Shown here in pieces: positions 13,904 through 24,700 of a stretch of DNA of 64,000 bases. This DNA comes from Burkholderiales bacterium (GTDB taxonomy: Bacteria > Pseudomonadota > Gammaproteobacteria > Burkholderiales > Burkholderiaceae_C). How positions within the stretch are numbered: the stretch's first letter is position 1; each line of letters starts with the position of its first letter. The position numbers and the translations under genes are program-made. Below the pieces are notes generated by a model that ran no database searches, had not been told where the DNA came from, and saw nothing but the letters and a program-made list of their open reading frames with translations. The stretch spans positions 62,001 through 126,000 of the forward strand of contig JACPOI010000020.1 in the NCBI GenBank assembly GCA_016185015.1, written 5' to 3'.

Positions 13904-16894
13904 TTGCTGCGGCTTTTTGCCAGATCGCAAGCGTTGTTGTCCAGCGTGTGGAGCCTAGTCGCTCTGATCGCGTTTGTTTGTGCTGGGCTCTACTTTCAGC
14001 CAGCGCATGCAGCGATTGAGCGCTACAGCTATGACCCACTGGGCCGGCTCATCCAGTACGTTGATAGCGCTGGACAAGTCACCGAATATACCTATGACGC
14101 AGCCGGCAATCTGACCTCGGTGACAGGAGGTGGTGCCGCTTCGAACTACGTGCCCGTGCTGAGCTCGGTCGCACCCAGCTTGATTCGTCGCGGAGAAACC
14201 AAGAGCCTGCTCATCACAGGCCAGCGCTTGCAAGCCGGGAGTCTGCGCACCTCCAACCCAGGGTTGGATTTGCTCAACGTTCGACAGACTGCAACTCAGA
14301 TTCAGGCGGACCTGATTGCCGATCAGGCGGTGCCAGTGGGTGCGCAAACTCTGAGTTTCACCAATGCCCAGGGCACAGCTTCTATCGCCATCACCGTGGC
14401 ACCTGTGCTGCCCACCCTCTCTGTGGAGCCTTCGCCGCTGGCTCTGCCACCAGACAACAACGCACGAAACATCACCTTGCGCCTGTCAACCTCCGATGTC
14501 GTATCTCACACCATCAACCTGGTCATGAGCGACACCAGCAAGGCCACTATTTCACCGGCTTCTGTCACCATAGCTCCGGGTCAGTCGTCTATCCAGGTCA
14601 GCGTTACACCCAAGGTAGCAGGCTTCACGTCGTTGCAGCTCAGCTCCACCACATTGGCGTCGACGTCGGTGCCGGTCTTCATCACGGCCGACTTCAGGGG
14701 TGTCAATACAAGTCAGGCGATGCCTGTCGGCGTAGTTGTGGGTTCCGCAACCCAGCAGCCGTCCAACACGACGTTAGCGTTATTCAATGCTCCCCAGGTA
14801 GGTGTGGTGGTGGGGCCCGTGCTCAAGGGCATCAACCCGGCTGGCATGCCAGTCGGACAAACGCAGAATCTGGTGGTCAGTGGTAGCGGCATCCCGGTGG
14901 GCGCCACTTTGTCGGTCTTGCCGGCGACAGGCTTGAGTCTGGGTGCACCAACTGTAGCGGCCGATGGTTCGCAAATCTCCGCAACCATAAGCGTCGGGGC
15001 GGCTGCGGCTACAGGCGGCCGCAGTGTCGTGGTCAAAGACGCGAGTGGCAAGGTTTTGCCTTTCGTTCCGCCGGCATCCTCGCAGCTGATTCTGACCTCG
15101 GGTCAACCCGAAATCGACGCCATCGAGCCCCTGTATGCGAGGGCGGGCACCCTGCTTCAGCTCAAGGTGCGCGGGCGTCATTTGCAGAACGGGCGACTGG
15201 CAATCTTGCCCGGAACGGATATCGCGGTCGATTCGCAGCCCGTGATCAACAGTGCCGGTACCGAGCTCACCGCTACGTTCCAGATTTATCCGCTGGCCGC
15301 ACTGGGACCACGTCTGATTCAGATCACCACGCCTTCGGGCCAGAGCAGCGCCGAATTCAACGCGGCCAACCAGTTCAACATCGTGAGCCAGATCAACGGC
15401 ACGGTGGGCCCGGTCTTCGCACCGGTCGTGGGCATCATGGTGGGCAACGGCTCAACTGCAACGTCCAGCCAGTCCATCGGTCCGGTCGCAGCGGCCGCGC
15501 TGGGGGTTGTAGTAGGCCCCGCAGCCTATGGCGTCACGCCCAAGGTTGCCGTGGTTGGCACGTCGCTTAATCTGACGGTCACGGGGGTTGGCCTGCAGGC
15601 GGTGCAGTCGGTCAGCTTGCTGACTCCAGATGGCATCACCACTTCAGCCTTCAGCGTGAATCCCGAAGGCACGATCCTGACCCTGCCCATCTCGGTGGAT
15701 GCCGCAGCGGCCAAGGTGTCGCGCAAACTCGTGCTTCGCACGGCCACAGGCCGGCTGCCTTTTGTGCGCGACGCTGAGAGCAGTTTCCTGGTCGCCGCCC
15801 CGGCGCCGGAGATCATCGCCACCGCGCCTCAGGTCATCAAGGCGGGTACGAGCACCACGCTCAACCTGCGCGGCAAGAACTTCCGCGATGTGCTGGGTGT
15901 GCGCTTCGAGCCGGCCGATGGCCTCGCTGTCACCGCCAATGCCACCATCACAGCCAGCGCCGACGGTACTCTGCTCACGGTGCCCGTAACAGCCACGGCC
16001 TCTGCTGCCACGGGGCCGCGCACTGTGATCGTGATAGCCGCCGGTGGTGAGTCCAGCAATGTGGCGATGGCGGCCAACACCGTGCAGGTTGCTCAGCAGG
16101 TCGGGGCTACCTATGCAGACATCAGTGCGCCGGCAGTTGGCTTGCTAGTGGGTGCCGCTACAGCAGAGCCAGCCGGCAGCGCTTTGCTGGTGTCGGCACC
16201 GCTGGTTGGTGTGTTGGTACAGACGCCGCCTGTTGCAGTGACGGATAACCGGATTGTGGCCAGTGCCAATGTGGGTGTGACTGTTGGCGCATTCGTCAAC
16301 AGCATTGCCCCGGCCACGCCAGATGGTTTCCTGATCGGCTCCACCTCGACGCTGGTCGTACAGGGCCTGGGTCTTGACCGGGTCAGCGCCATTACATCGC
16401 TGGGTCAGGCAGGCATCACTTTTGGCAGTTGGACGGTGAATACGCAAGGAACCTTGCTGACGGTGCCGGTGACGGTTGCCGCCAATGTGCCCTCAGGCCG
16501 TTACGGCGTGTCCCTGAGGCAGACCGTCAATGGTGTTACCAGCAGACTCACGACGGTCCCCGCCAGTGCCTTGCAATTCAATGTGGGGTCCTTGCCTACC
16601 TTGCTCGAATCGGTGGCGCCCATCGTTCTGGAGCAGGGGAAGAATTACACCTTCACCGTGCGCGGAGACGGGCTCAAGGATGTCTATGAGCTGTTGACCG
16701 AGCCTGGCACCGGTGTGCAGTTCGGCACTGTCCAGTGGGCCACGGATGCTCTGGGTGAATTGCTCACAGTCAGCGTGCGGATCGACGCGACTGCCGCCAT
16801 CGGCAGCCGTGTCGTGCGTCTGCGCGTGCCAGGTAGCTTGACTTCTTCCGAGGCTGTACCCGCCAACACAATCACCATCGTTTCGCCGCAATGA
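13904..16894 (+). CDS. Large exported protein with YD motifs and IPT/Ig-like repeats
   Basis: A 996-residue secreted or surface protein. The start is TTG 13904, because GGAGG stands eight bases before it and the ATG seven bases upstream is out of frame. A signal peptide (residues 1-36, ending AHA) is followed at once by two YD units (RYSYDPLGRLIQYVD and EYTYDAAGNLTS) of the RHS kind. The rest is a series of beta-sandwich repeats of IPT/TIG type, each opening like ISSVAP...RRGETKSLLITGQRL, separated by linkers with the recurring phrase VGVVVG (near residues 266, 300, 508, 540, 748, 773). Likely an adhesin-like or matrix protein. It is first of three exported proteins upstream of a secretion operon, which may export them. 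Confidence 0.75.
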   Translation: MLRLFARSQALLSSVWSLVALIAFVCAGLYFQPAHAAIERYSYDPLGRLIQYVDSAGQVTEYTYDAAGNLTSVTGGGAASNYVPVLSSVAPSLIRRGETKSLLITGQRLQAGSLRTSNPGLDLLNVRQTATQIQADLIADQAVPVGAQTLSFTNAQGTASIAITVAPVLPTLSVEPSPLALPPDNNARNITLRLSTSDVVSHTINLVMSDTSKATISPASVTIAPGQSSIQVSVTPKVAGFTSLQLSSTTLASTSVPVFITADFRGVNTSQAMPVGVVVGSATQQPSNTTLALFNAPQVGVVVGPVLKGINPAGMPVGQTQNLVVSGSGIPVGATLSVLPATGLSLGAPTVAADGSQISATISVGAAAATGGRSVVVKDASGKVLPFVPPASSQLILTSGQPEIDAIEPLYARAGTLLQLKVRGRHLQNGRLAILPGTDIAVDSQPVINSAGTELTATFQIYPLAALGPRLIQITTPSGQSSAEFNAANQFNIVSQINGTVGPVFAPVVGIMVGNGSTATSSQSIGPVAAAALGVVVGPAAYGVTPKVAVVGTSLNLTVTGVGLQAVQSVSLLTPDGITTSAFSVNPEGTILTLPISVDAAAAKVSRKLVLRTATGRLPFVRDAESSFLVAAPAPEIIATAPQVIKAGTSTTLNLRGKNFRDVLGVRFEPADGLAVTANATITASADGTLLTVPVTATASAATGPRTVIVIAAGGESSNVAMAANTVQVAQQVGATYADISAPAVGLLVGAATAEPAGSALLVSAPLVGVLVQTPPVAVTDNRIVASANVGVTVGAFVNSIAPATPDGFLIGSTSTLVVQGLGLDRVSAITSLGQAGITFGSWTVNTQGTLLTVPVTVAANVPSGRYGVSLRQTVNGVTSRLTTVPASALQFNVGSLPTLLESVAPIVLEQGKNYTFTVRGDGLKDVYELLTEPGTGVQFGTVQWATDALGELLTVSVRIDATAAIGSRVVRLRVPGSLTSSEAVPANTITIVSPQ

Positions 16895-17022
16895 GGAGTC
16901 GGATCATCATGAAAACCTGTTTGGATACCTCGGTGCAAACACCCGCTCTCAAGCAAGCGGTCGTGTGCCCAGAAAACCCCGAGATTTCAGTTGTATTGCC
17001 TTTGATGTTCAGGAGGATCGCC

Positions 17023-18585
17023 ATGTTCAAGAACCACACCGTGTCAGGTACGCAGTCGCGTATTTCCCACACCTCGCTACGTCCGCGCACGCCCCTGGCT
17101 GCGCTCGTGCTGGCCCTAGCTGCATCTGGTGCCTGGGCCTTCAACAGCGGCAGTACCGGGGTCGATGGGGCGCTCGCACCGGTGGTCAATACCGAAATCC
17201 AACTTCCGCCCTCTGGCGTTTTGAACTACACGACGATCAATATTCCATCCGGGGTTACGGTGAGGTTCAAGCGCAATGCACTTAACACGCCTGTGTATCT
17301 GTTGGCCAGCGGCAATGTGACGATTGCCGGAACTATTGATATCAACGGTAAGACAGCTCCCAACACGGGAACCGCCGGTGATGGTGTGGTGGCTGACGAT
17401 GGTGTGCCCGGAGAAGGAGGTCCAGGGGGCTATGACGGTGGTCGCGGCGGGCGCGATGATCTTGCGCAGGTGCCGGCAGTGATTCGAGGCGGCTCTGGTC
17501 TTGGCCCGGGTGGAGGCCTTGGCGGTATTGAGGGAGGGGATGGCTGTGGCAGCGATAACCGCCAGTACAGGTATATCGGGATTTCTGCCGGGTATGCGAC
17601 AAACTCCGCTGAAGGAACGGCTACGAATGGTAGCCAAATATGGTGCGGCGTTAGTTTGGTTCTCGGCAAGCCCTATGGCTCAGCTATCCTGCAGCCCTTG
17701 ATCGGTGGCTCGGGAGGTGGTGGTGGCCGAGGTGGTGCCAATTTCCCGGGTTCCGGTGGTGGTGGTGGCGGCGGTGCTTTGCTGATTGCTAGCTCGGGGA
17801 CAGTTAATCTGACGGGGACCATCGGTGCATCTGGTGGCTATGGCGGTGCAGTTGCTGGGACGAATTCTGGCGGTTCGGGTGGCGGCGGTTCGGGTGGAGC
17901 GGTGCGCATTGTTGCCACCAGTGTGACAGGCAATGGATCGATCTTCGCGCAGTATGCCTGTCCGCAAGGGGTGACGGGCTCTATCAATACCGTCATGAAC
18001 TGCAACTATTTCCGCAGTTCCGTAGGCCGTATCCGTATCGAAGCTGAAGCCCTGACCTACAGCGGCGCTACAACGCCGGCCTACACGACCGACGTCCCCG
18101 GCCCCGTCTTCCTGGCCAGCCTGCCTTCGCTGCGTATCGCCACGATCGCAGGTGTGGCCGTTCCGCCTAGCCCGACGGGCAATGCGGACGTGACTTTGCC
18201 GGCTGATGTGGTCAACCCGGTGACGGTCACTTTCGAGACGGTCAATGTACCAACGGGCAATACCATCCTCTTCAAGCTGATCCCGGCCTATGGCACACCC
18301 ACCGAGGTGTTGAGTGCGGCCATCGCCGGCACCGCGGCCGCTGGCACCGCCAGCATCACAGTGGCTTTGCCCCAAGGCCCCAGCACGCTGCAGGCCACCA
18401 CCACTTACACCGTGGTTGTCGCCATGGGCGAGGCCTTGTCTGTCTTTGCACAGAACGAGCGGGTCGAGAAAGTGCAGCTCATCGCCACGCTGGGTGGTCC
18501 GGGCCAGGCCAAGCTGATCACGATCAGTGGCAAGGAGTACACGGTGCCCATGTCGGTGCTACAGCAGGTGGGCTTCGCGGGTTGA
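17023..18585 (+). CDS. Exported glycine-rich surface protein
   Basis: The likely start is ATG 17023, preceded by AGGAGG at 17011-17016, giving 520 residues; a longer frame from 16891 has no signal sequence at its front. The chosen start gives a clear signal peptide ending ASGAWA. The middle (around 17400-17900) is strongly glycine-rich (GGSGGGGGRGG and GSGGGGGGG blocks with ALLIAS and AVRIVA strands), a pattern that recurs in bacterial extracellular proteins forming parallel beta or collagen-like structure. The last third is a beta-sandwich-like domain. There are no catalytic motifs. It is the second gene of the exported trio. Confidence 0.65.
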   Translation: MFKNHTVSGTQSRISHTSLRPRTPLAALVLALAASGAWAFNSGSTGVDGALAPVVNTEIQLPPSGVLNYTTINIPSGVTVRFKRNALNTPVYLLASGNVTIAGTIDINGKTAPNTGTAGDGVVADDGVPGEGGPGGYDGGRGGRDDLAQVPAVIRGGSGLGPGGGLGGIEGGDGCGSDNRQYRYIGISAGYATNSAEGTATNGSQIWCGVSLVLGKPYGSAILQPLIGGSGGGGGRGGANFPGSGGGGGGGALLIASSGTVNLTGTIGASGGYGGAVAGTNSGGSGGGGSGGAVRIVATSVTGNGSIFAQYACPQGVTGSINTVMNCNYFRSSVGRIRIEAEALTYSGATTPAYTTDVPGPVFLASLPSLRIATIAGVAVPPSPTGNADVTLPADVVNPVTVTFETVNVPTGNTILFKLIPAYGTPTEVLSAAIAGTAAAGTASITVALPQGPSTLQATTTYTVVVAMGEALSVFAQNERVEKVQLIATLGGPGQAKLITISGKEYTVPMSVLQQVGFAG

Positions 18586-18755
18586 TCTGCGGTCATCCAC
18601 CAGCAGATAACGATCCTCACCAGAAAAGAACGTGAGCAGGGTCCGTGCGCTTGATCGGGGTGGGCTGGGAGGCCCACCTCGTATGCCGTGTGCCATGTTA
18701 GCCGCGGCACGAGCGCGCAGGATCTGCGGTCTACAAACTCAGGGATAGGCACGAT

Positions 18756-21700
18756 ATGTCGTGGATCACAAGCAGTAATGTGCAGACGCTTCGGCGTCGG
18801 CTGCAAGGCTGGCTCATGAGCTGGGGTGCAGTATTGCTCCTCTTGGCCAGTAGCCATGCCGCAGCGCAGACCACGATCTACGGCCCGCAAAGTGCCACCA
18901 TCACACCCACGGGGCGTGGTGCAGCTTCCTATGCAGACATCGATGCTTTTCTGCTCGGCCGCAATATCAGCGGCCCTTTCTACATTTCTGTTAACAACAA
19001 CTCTGAGCAGTGGCCTATCGGCAAGACTGCATCTGTCGAGATCTGGGTCAATTTCGAAAAAGTCGTCAGTACCTCTAATGTCTTTACCGCGCAAGGGGCG
19101 CCGATTCCGATTTTTCAGCGAAGTGTGGCTTTGCGCACCGGCGCACCCAATCTGATTTTGGTGAAGATGAGCGGCACTGCGCCGGCTCGCATCAACTACC
19201 AGATCCAGGCGGGCCAGATCCCCGTTGTGCCTTCCACGCTCAGCAGCCTGACGCCCAATCCGCTGGCGCTGATCAACGGCAAGAGCGGTGTGCTCACAGC
19301 CACGCTCAGCCCTACACCCTCCGTCGCCGGCGCCCTGTCGCTCAGCGGTGCTGATGCGAACATCGCCGCTGTGGCCAGCAGTGTTGCCTACGACGCCGGT
19401 CAATCCCAGGTGGCGATCCCCGTTCAGGGCAAAGGGGTTGGGCAGACCTCGCTGACGGCCAGTCTCAATGGCAGTTCACTGAGCGCGACTGTGAATGTGT
19501 CACCGGCGCCGCCGCATGTCATTTCGCTACGCCCCATCTACAGTGCCGTTCAGCAGGGAGCCACTGGCCAGCTGCAGCTTCGCATCTCTTCCAGCCAGCA
19601 GCAAGATACGACGGTAACGCTGGCCAGCTCGGATGCGGCCAAGCTCGGCGTGCCGGCCAACGTTATCGTTCCTGCCGGCCAGTCCCTTGCCAACTTCGCC
19701 GTGCAAGGCTTGGCGACAGGCCTGGCGCGTGTCACGGCAACGCTGCCGGGTGATGTACGGCCATCACGTGCTTCGGCCGTCGTCCGCGTCGTGCCGGCCA
19801 CGGTGTCGGTGACGTCCTTGCTGCCTGCCACCAGCGTACTGACCAAGGGCAGTGTGGCCCCATTGACCGTGCAGCTTTCGGCCGCGCAGGGCACCGATAC
19901 CGTGGTGGCGCTGCAGGCCCGCACCGGCGGCATCGTCAGCATCCCTGCCAGCGTGACTGTGCCAGCGGGTGCCATGCAGGCGAGCTTTGCTGTCAATGCG
20001 CTGGAGGTGGGCAACACCCTGGTGGCTGCTACGCTCAATGGCAGTACGGTCGAAGCGGCCGTGCAGGTCACGCCAGTGCCAGCTGCAGTTGCAGCCCTTG
20101 CGCCGGCGAGCAGCACGCTCATCGTCGGGGCCAGCGGTACGCTGACCGTTCGGCTCAACAGTGCGCAAAGCAGTGTCACCACCGTGGCGCTTTCAGCCCA
20201 GCCCGCCGGTACGGTGCAGGTGCCGGCCACGGTCCTTGTGCCGGCGGGGCTCAGCCAGGCCGAATTCCATGTCAGCGCCTTGGCCGTAGGTCAGGCTCAG
20301 GTGGTGGCCAGCCTTAACGGCACAAGCCAGAGCGCCACGGTGCTTGTCACCCCGCAGCCAGCTGCCATCGCTTCCGTTCTGCCCAGTCCCCTGGCCTTGC
20401 AGCAGGGTGCCAGCGGCGCCGTCACGGTGCGCCTGAACGCTGTACAGAACGAAGACGTCACGGTCGACCTGGTCGCCGCCAATCCTGCCCTGCTGCAGGT
20501 CCCCGAGACCCTGTTGATTCCCGCCGGTCAGACCGAGGCAGAGGTCAGCGTCCAGGCGCTGGCTGCTGGCAGCACCCAACTCACAGCCAGCCTTAACGGC
20601 GCAACGCAGTCCATCAGCGTCACCATCACCTTGCCGCCACCCGTGCTGGCCAGCCTGATGCCGGCCAGCCAGGACCTGCCCAAGGGCAAGCTGGGGCAGT
20701 TGCGCCTCACGCTGGACCGTGTGGCGCAGGAACCTGCCATCGTCAGTCTGAACAACAGCAACACCGGTGCGCTGGGCCTGCCCAGCCAGGTGACCGTGCC
20801 TGCGGGTGTACTGGCCATTGATGTGCCCATGACGGCGATTGCGCTGGGCCAGTCCAACGTGGTCGCCAGCCTGAACGGCAGTACGGCCCAGGTGGTGGTC
20901 AATGTAGTGGCGCCCGAGATCACGGGCATCACGCTCACGCCCTCCAGCGTGATCCTCACACCAGGCCAAAGTACCGAGGTGCAGGCCACAGGCACCTATT
21001 CCGATGGCAGCACGCGGGATATCAGCGTCGACGCCAACACCAGCTGGTCCGTGGCCGATTCCGGCTTGGCCAGCGTCAGTGCCCAAGGCCGCGTTACGGC
21101 CCTCGCCCAGGGCACTACCGTGCTCAGTGCCAGCCAGACTGTGACACCCACCTACGGCAATCCCACACCCAGCGCCGTCGTCGGCCAGGCCAATGTGACT
21201 ATCGGTAGTCCCGCGCCCTTGGCTATGTCGGCAGCCAAGACCAACCTGGTGGTGGGTGAGACGGTGTCGGTCAGCATCACCGCACCTTATGCCGCCGGTG
21301 CCACGCCCTACACGGTCAACCTCAGCAGCAACGGCACGGCGGCGTTGCAGCATCCGTCCAGCGTCACCATCAACCCCGGCCTGACCAGCGTGACCTTCAG
21401 CGTCCAGCCCACCAGCGCCGGTACCGTAGTGCTCAGCGCCTCGGCCGTACCTTTTGCGCCGGGCCAGCTGAGCTTCACGGCTACGCCGCCCGTGGTCACG
21501 GCCATCGTCATAAGCGGCATCAGCCCCACCAGCGGCATCGTGGGCAGTGTCGTCACGCTCAGCGGTGAGGGTTTTGCCTCGCCGGCCAGCGCCAACACGG
21601 TGGCTTTCGCTGGCAATGTGCCGGCCATCGTGCAGTCCGGCACGGCCATCGAGCTCAAGGTTCTGGTGCCTGATGTGGCACAGAGCGGCCCCATCACCGT

Positions 21701-24700
21701 GAGCAACAGCCTGGGCTCTGCCCAGAGCCCGGTCTTCACCGTGATCCGTGCGCAGGACTTCAGCTTCCAGGTCAGCCCGTCCAATGTGGACGTGATCCAG
21801 GGCTCCAGCGCCAGCCTCGTACTCAACATGGCCAGCACCGGTACCAATGCCTACCAGGGCTTGGCCAAGCTCAGCGCCAGTGGTCTGCCCACCGGCGTGA
21901 CAGCCCAGTTTGACCCGCCTTCGCTCAGCGCCTACCAGACCGGCAAGCTCACCCTGCTGGCCGACAGCGCGGCAGTCCTGGGCCAGGCCAGCGTGACCGT
22001 GCGCGCCGAAGCCACCCTCAACGGCCTGCCCTGGGTGCGTGAAAGCCAGGTGACCATGCGCGTGGTCACCAAGGACAACGTCACCGGCGTCAAAGGTCGT
22101 TTCATCACACCGACTGGTGCGGGTATTGCCGGCATCATCGTCCGCCAGGACACCAGCACCAACCAGGTGGTGACGGACGCCGGCGGTAACTTCACGCTCA
22201 CGGGCCTGCCCAGCGGCGTGACCACGCTGCGCCTTGACGCTACACCGGCCAACAGCCTGTACCCCATCTGGCCCTACAACGTGACGCTGGCAGCCAATGA
22301 GGTACTCACCTTGTCGGACTGGATCCTGCAGCCGCCGCCAGCCGATGCGTTGTTCAAGCCTATCGACAACGCCACGCAAGATCAGCAGATCACGGACGAG
22401 CGTTTCCCCGGCTTTTCTGTCACCTTACCTGCGGGTGCCACCATCACCGGTTGGGACGGCGTGCGTAAAACCCGCCTCGCCGTGCAGAAGATCGACCCCG
22501 ACAAACTGCCCGTTGGCGCGCCACCTTTCCCCATGAAAGAGGCTTACCAGCTCTATTTCGGCACCCCCATGGGCGGCATCCCCAGCACGCCCATCCCTGT
22601 GAGTCTGCCCAATGTCTCCGAAAAGGACCCGGGCGAGAAGGTCGAGATCTGGTGGTTCGACGGCTCGCCCATGGGTGGAACGGGCGAATGGAAGATGGCC
22701 GGCCTGGGTACCGTCAGTGCCGATGGCAAAACCGTCAACAGCGACCCGGGTGTGGGGATCCCCCGTTTCTGTGGCGTGTGTGGTCTGTTCAGTTTGAGCT
22801 GCCCGCCCGTGCCTAAGCCGCCGCAGCCTTGCCCGACCTGTGATGGTCAGGCCCAGGCTGCGGGCACCGCCGGCAACCCGGTGGACCTGTTTACCGGCCA
22901 GGAAATGGCGCGCTACAACAGCGGCCTGTCCTTCGGTGGAGTGACCGCTGTGGATTCAGGTCTGCGCTACAACCCTGTCGACGCTTTCGACAACCGCGCG
23001 GGCGCTATTACCAGCTTTGGTTATGGCTGGACGTTTGATTACGACATCAGCTTCTGGCCCCAGGAGGGTGCACAGAAACGCCTGGTCATGCCCGGCGGCA
23101 TTTACGTCAATCTGGTGGACGACGGCACGGGCAAGTACCGTCCAGTGGATGACACCCGTTATTCTGGGGGTTATGCCCGGACACTGTCCGGTGGCAATTG
23201 GGAATTTGTACTCAAGGACGGCACGCGCTGGCAGTTCGAGCCTTTTGCGGGCATTCCGGGTGTCATCCGTGGCGGCCCGCCGCAGTTCGCGACCAAGATC
23301 ATCGACACCAGCGGCAACACGACCACCATCAGCCGCCAGAGCAATGGCCGCATCCTGTCCATCAACGGGCTGGCCAGCCGTGGCCTGAGCATGAGTTACG
23401 GCTCCAATGGTTTTGTTTCCCGAATAACTGACCACACAGGCCGCCGCGTGGACTATGAATACACCGGCGAAGGCCGCGTCAGCAAGGTCACGGATGCGGC
23501 CAGCCGCGTCACGCAATATACCTATCAGCCGGTGCCGATCTATATAAACACAGACAGCGGTACACCACAGATCGCCTGTTCTGCCGACCTCGTGCCGCCC
23601 AGTATGCGTCTGCTGAGCTCCATCCTCTACCCGGATTCGGACACACCCACCGTCAACACCTACGGCACAGACCGTGTCGTCAAGCAAGTGACTTCCCGTG
23701 GAGAAACCTGGAAGTTCGCCTACCGCCGCACAGGCGCCTGTGTGGTCAAGACCCTGGGCGGTGAAGGTGGTCTAGAACCGGCCGGCGGTGGCAGCGGCCG
23801 GGTTTGGGACTACACCTGCAGAGCCGGCCAGTCACTGGCTACGCGAACTTTGGCCCCCAGCGGCGGGAACACCATCACGCCTTCCCTGGCGGGTACGTGC
23901 CCGGATACCGAATCCGAAGAAACCCGCGCCGCCGGCTGGCGCTTCTTCGGCGGTACCGTGCAGGAAGTCATCGTCACCCAGCCTGATGGCCAGGTGCGCC
24001 GCAGCAAGTTCAACGCCCGCGGCCTGGCCACCGAGGCCATCGACCCCTTGGGCCAGCGCACCCAGTTCGTCTACGACGCCAAACAGCAGAAGACCAAGTC
24101 CATCGACCCGCTGGGTCGTGAGACCAAGTACGAGTACGACGCTGTAGGCAACCTCACGGCCGTGGTCGACGCCCTGGGCCAGCGCATTGAGGCCATGTAC
24201 GACCCCACTTTCAACAAACCCGTGCAGGTCACGCGCTTCCTGCTCGGCGTGCCCAGCACCCAGGGCGGGGTGAGCCTCAGCTACACACCGGTCTTCACCA
24301 GTGGCGCTTATGACAATGCAGGTCGCTTGACGAACGTGACCAACCCCGTGGGTCTGCAAGGCAGCCTGAGCTACAACGCACAGGGCCTGGTCAGTCAGGC
24401 CGTGGCACCAGCCCAGGTCAATGCCAGCAGCATTCCTACCATCAGCAATGGCGTGGGCAGCAGCATCGCGCCCAGCCAGCGCAAGGTCAGCCTGGGCTAC
24501 AACATTGCCGGTGACCTGGCCCAGATCACCGACGCCCAGGGCAATGAGACCCGCATGGGTACGGACGCTCTAGGCCGCATGACGGGCAGCACCGACGCCC
24601 TGGGTTACACCAGCAGCCTGCAGTACAACAACCTGGATCAGGCCACCCAGACCACCGATCCGCTGCAGCAGAACACCGGCCTGAGCTACGACAGTGTCGG

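Noticed and set aside
18405-22379. Long open frames on the minus strand (332 and 728 codons) opposite the RHS giant
   Set aside because: They mirror the repeated Ig-like units of the plus-strand gene, have His/Gly/Arg-rich shadow composition and no ribosome sites. They result from GC-rich, codon-biased repeats.
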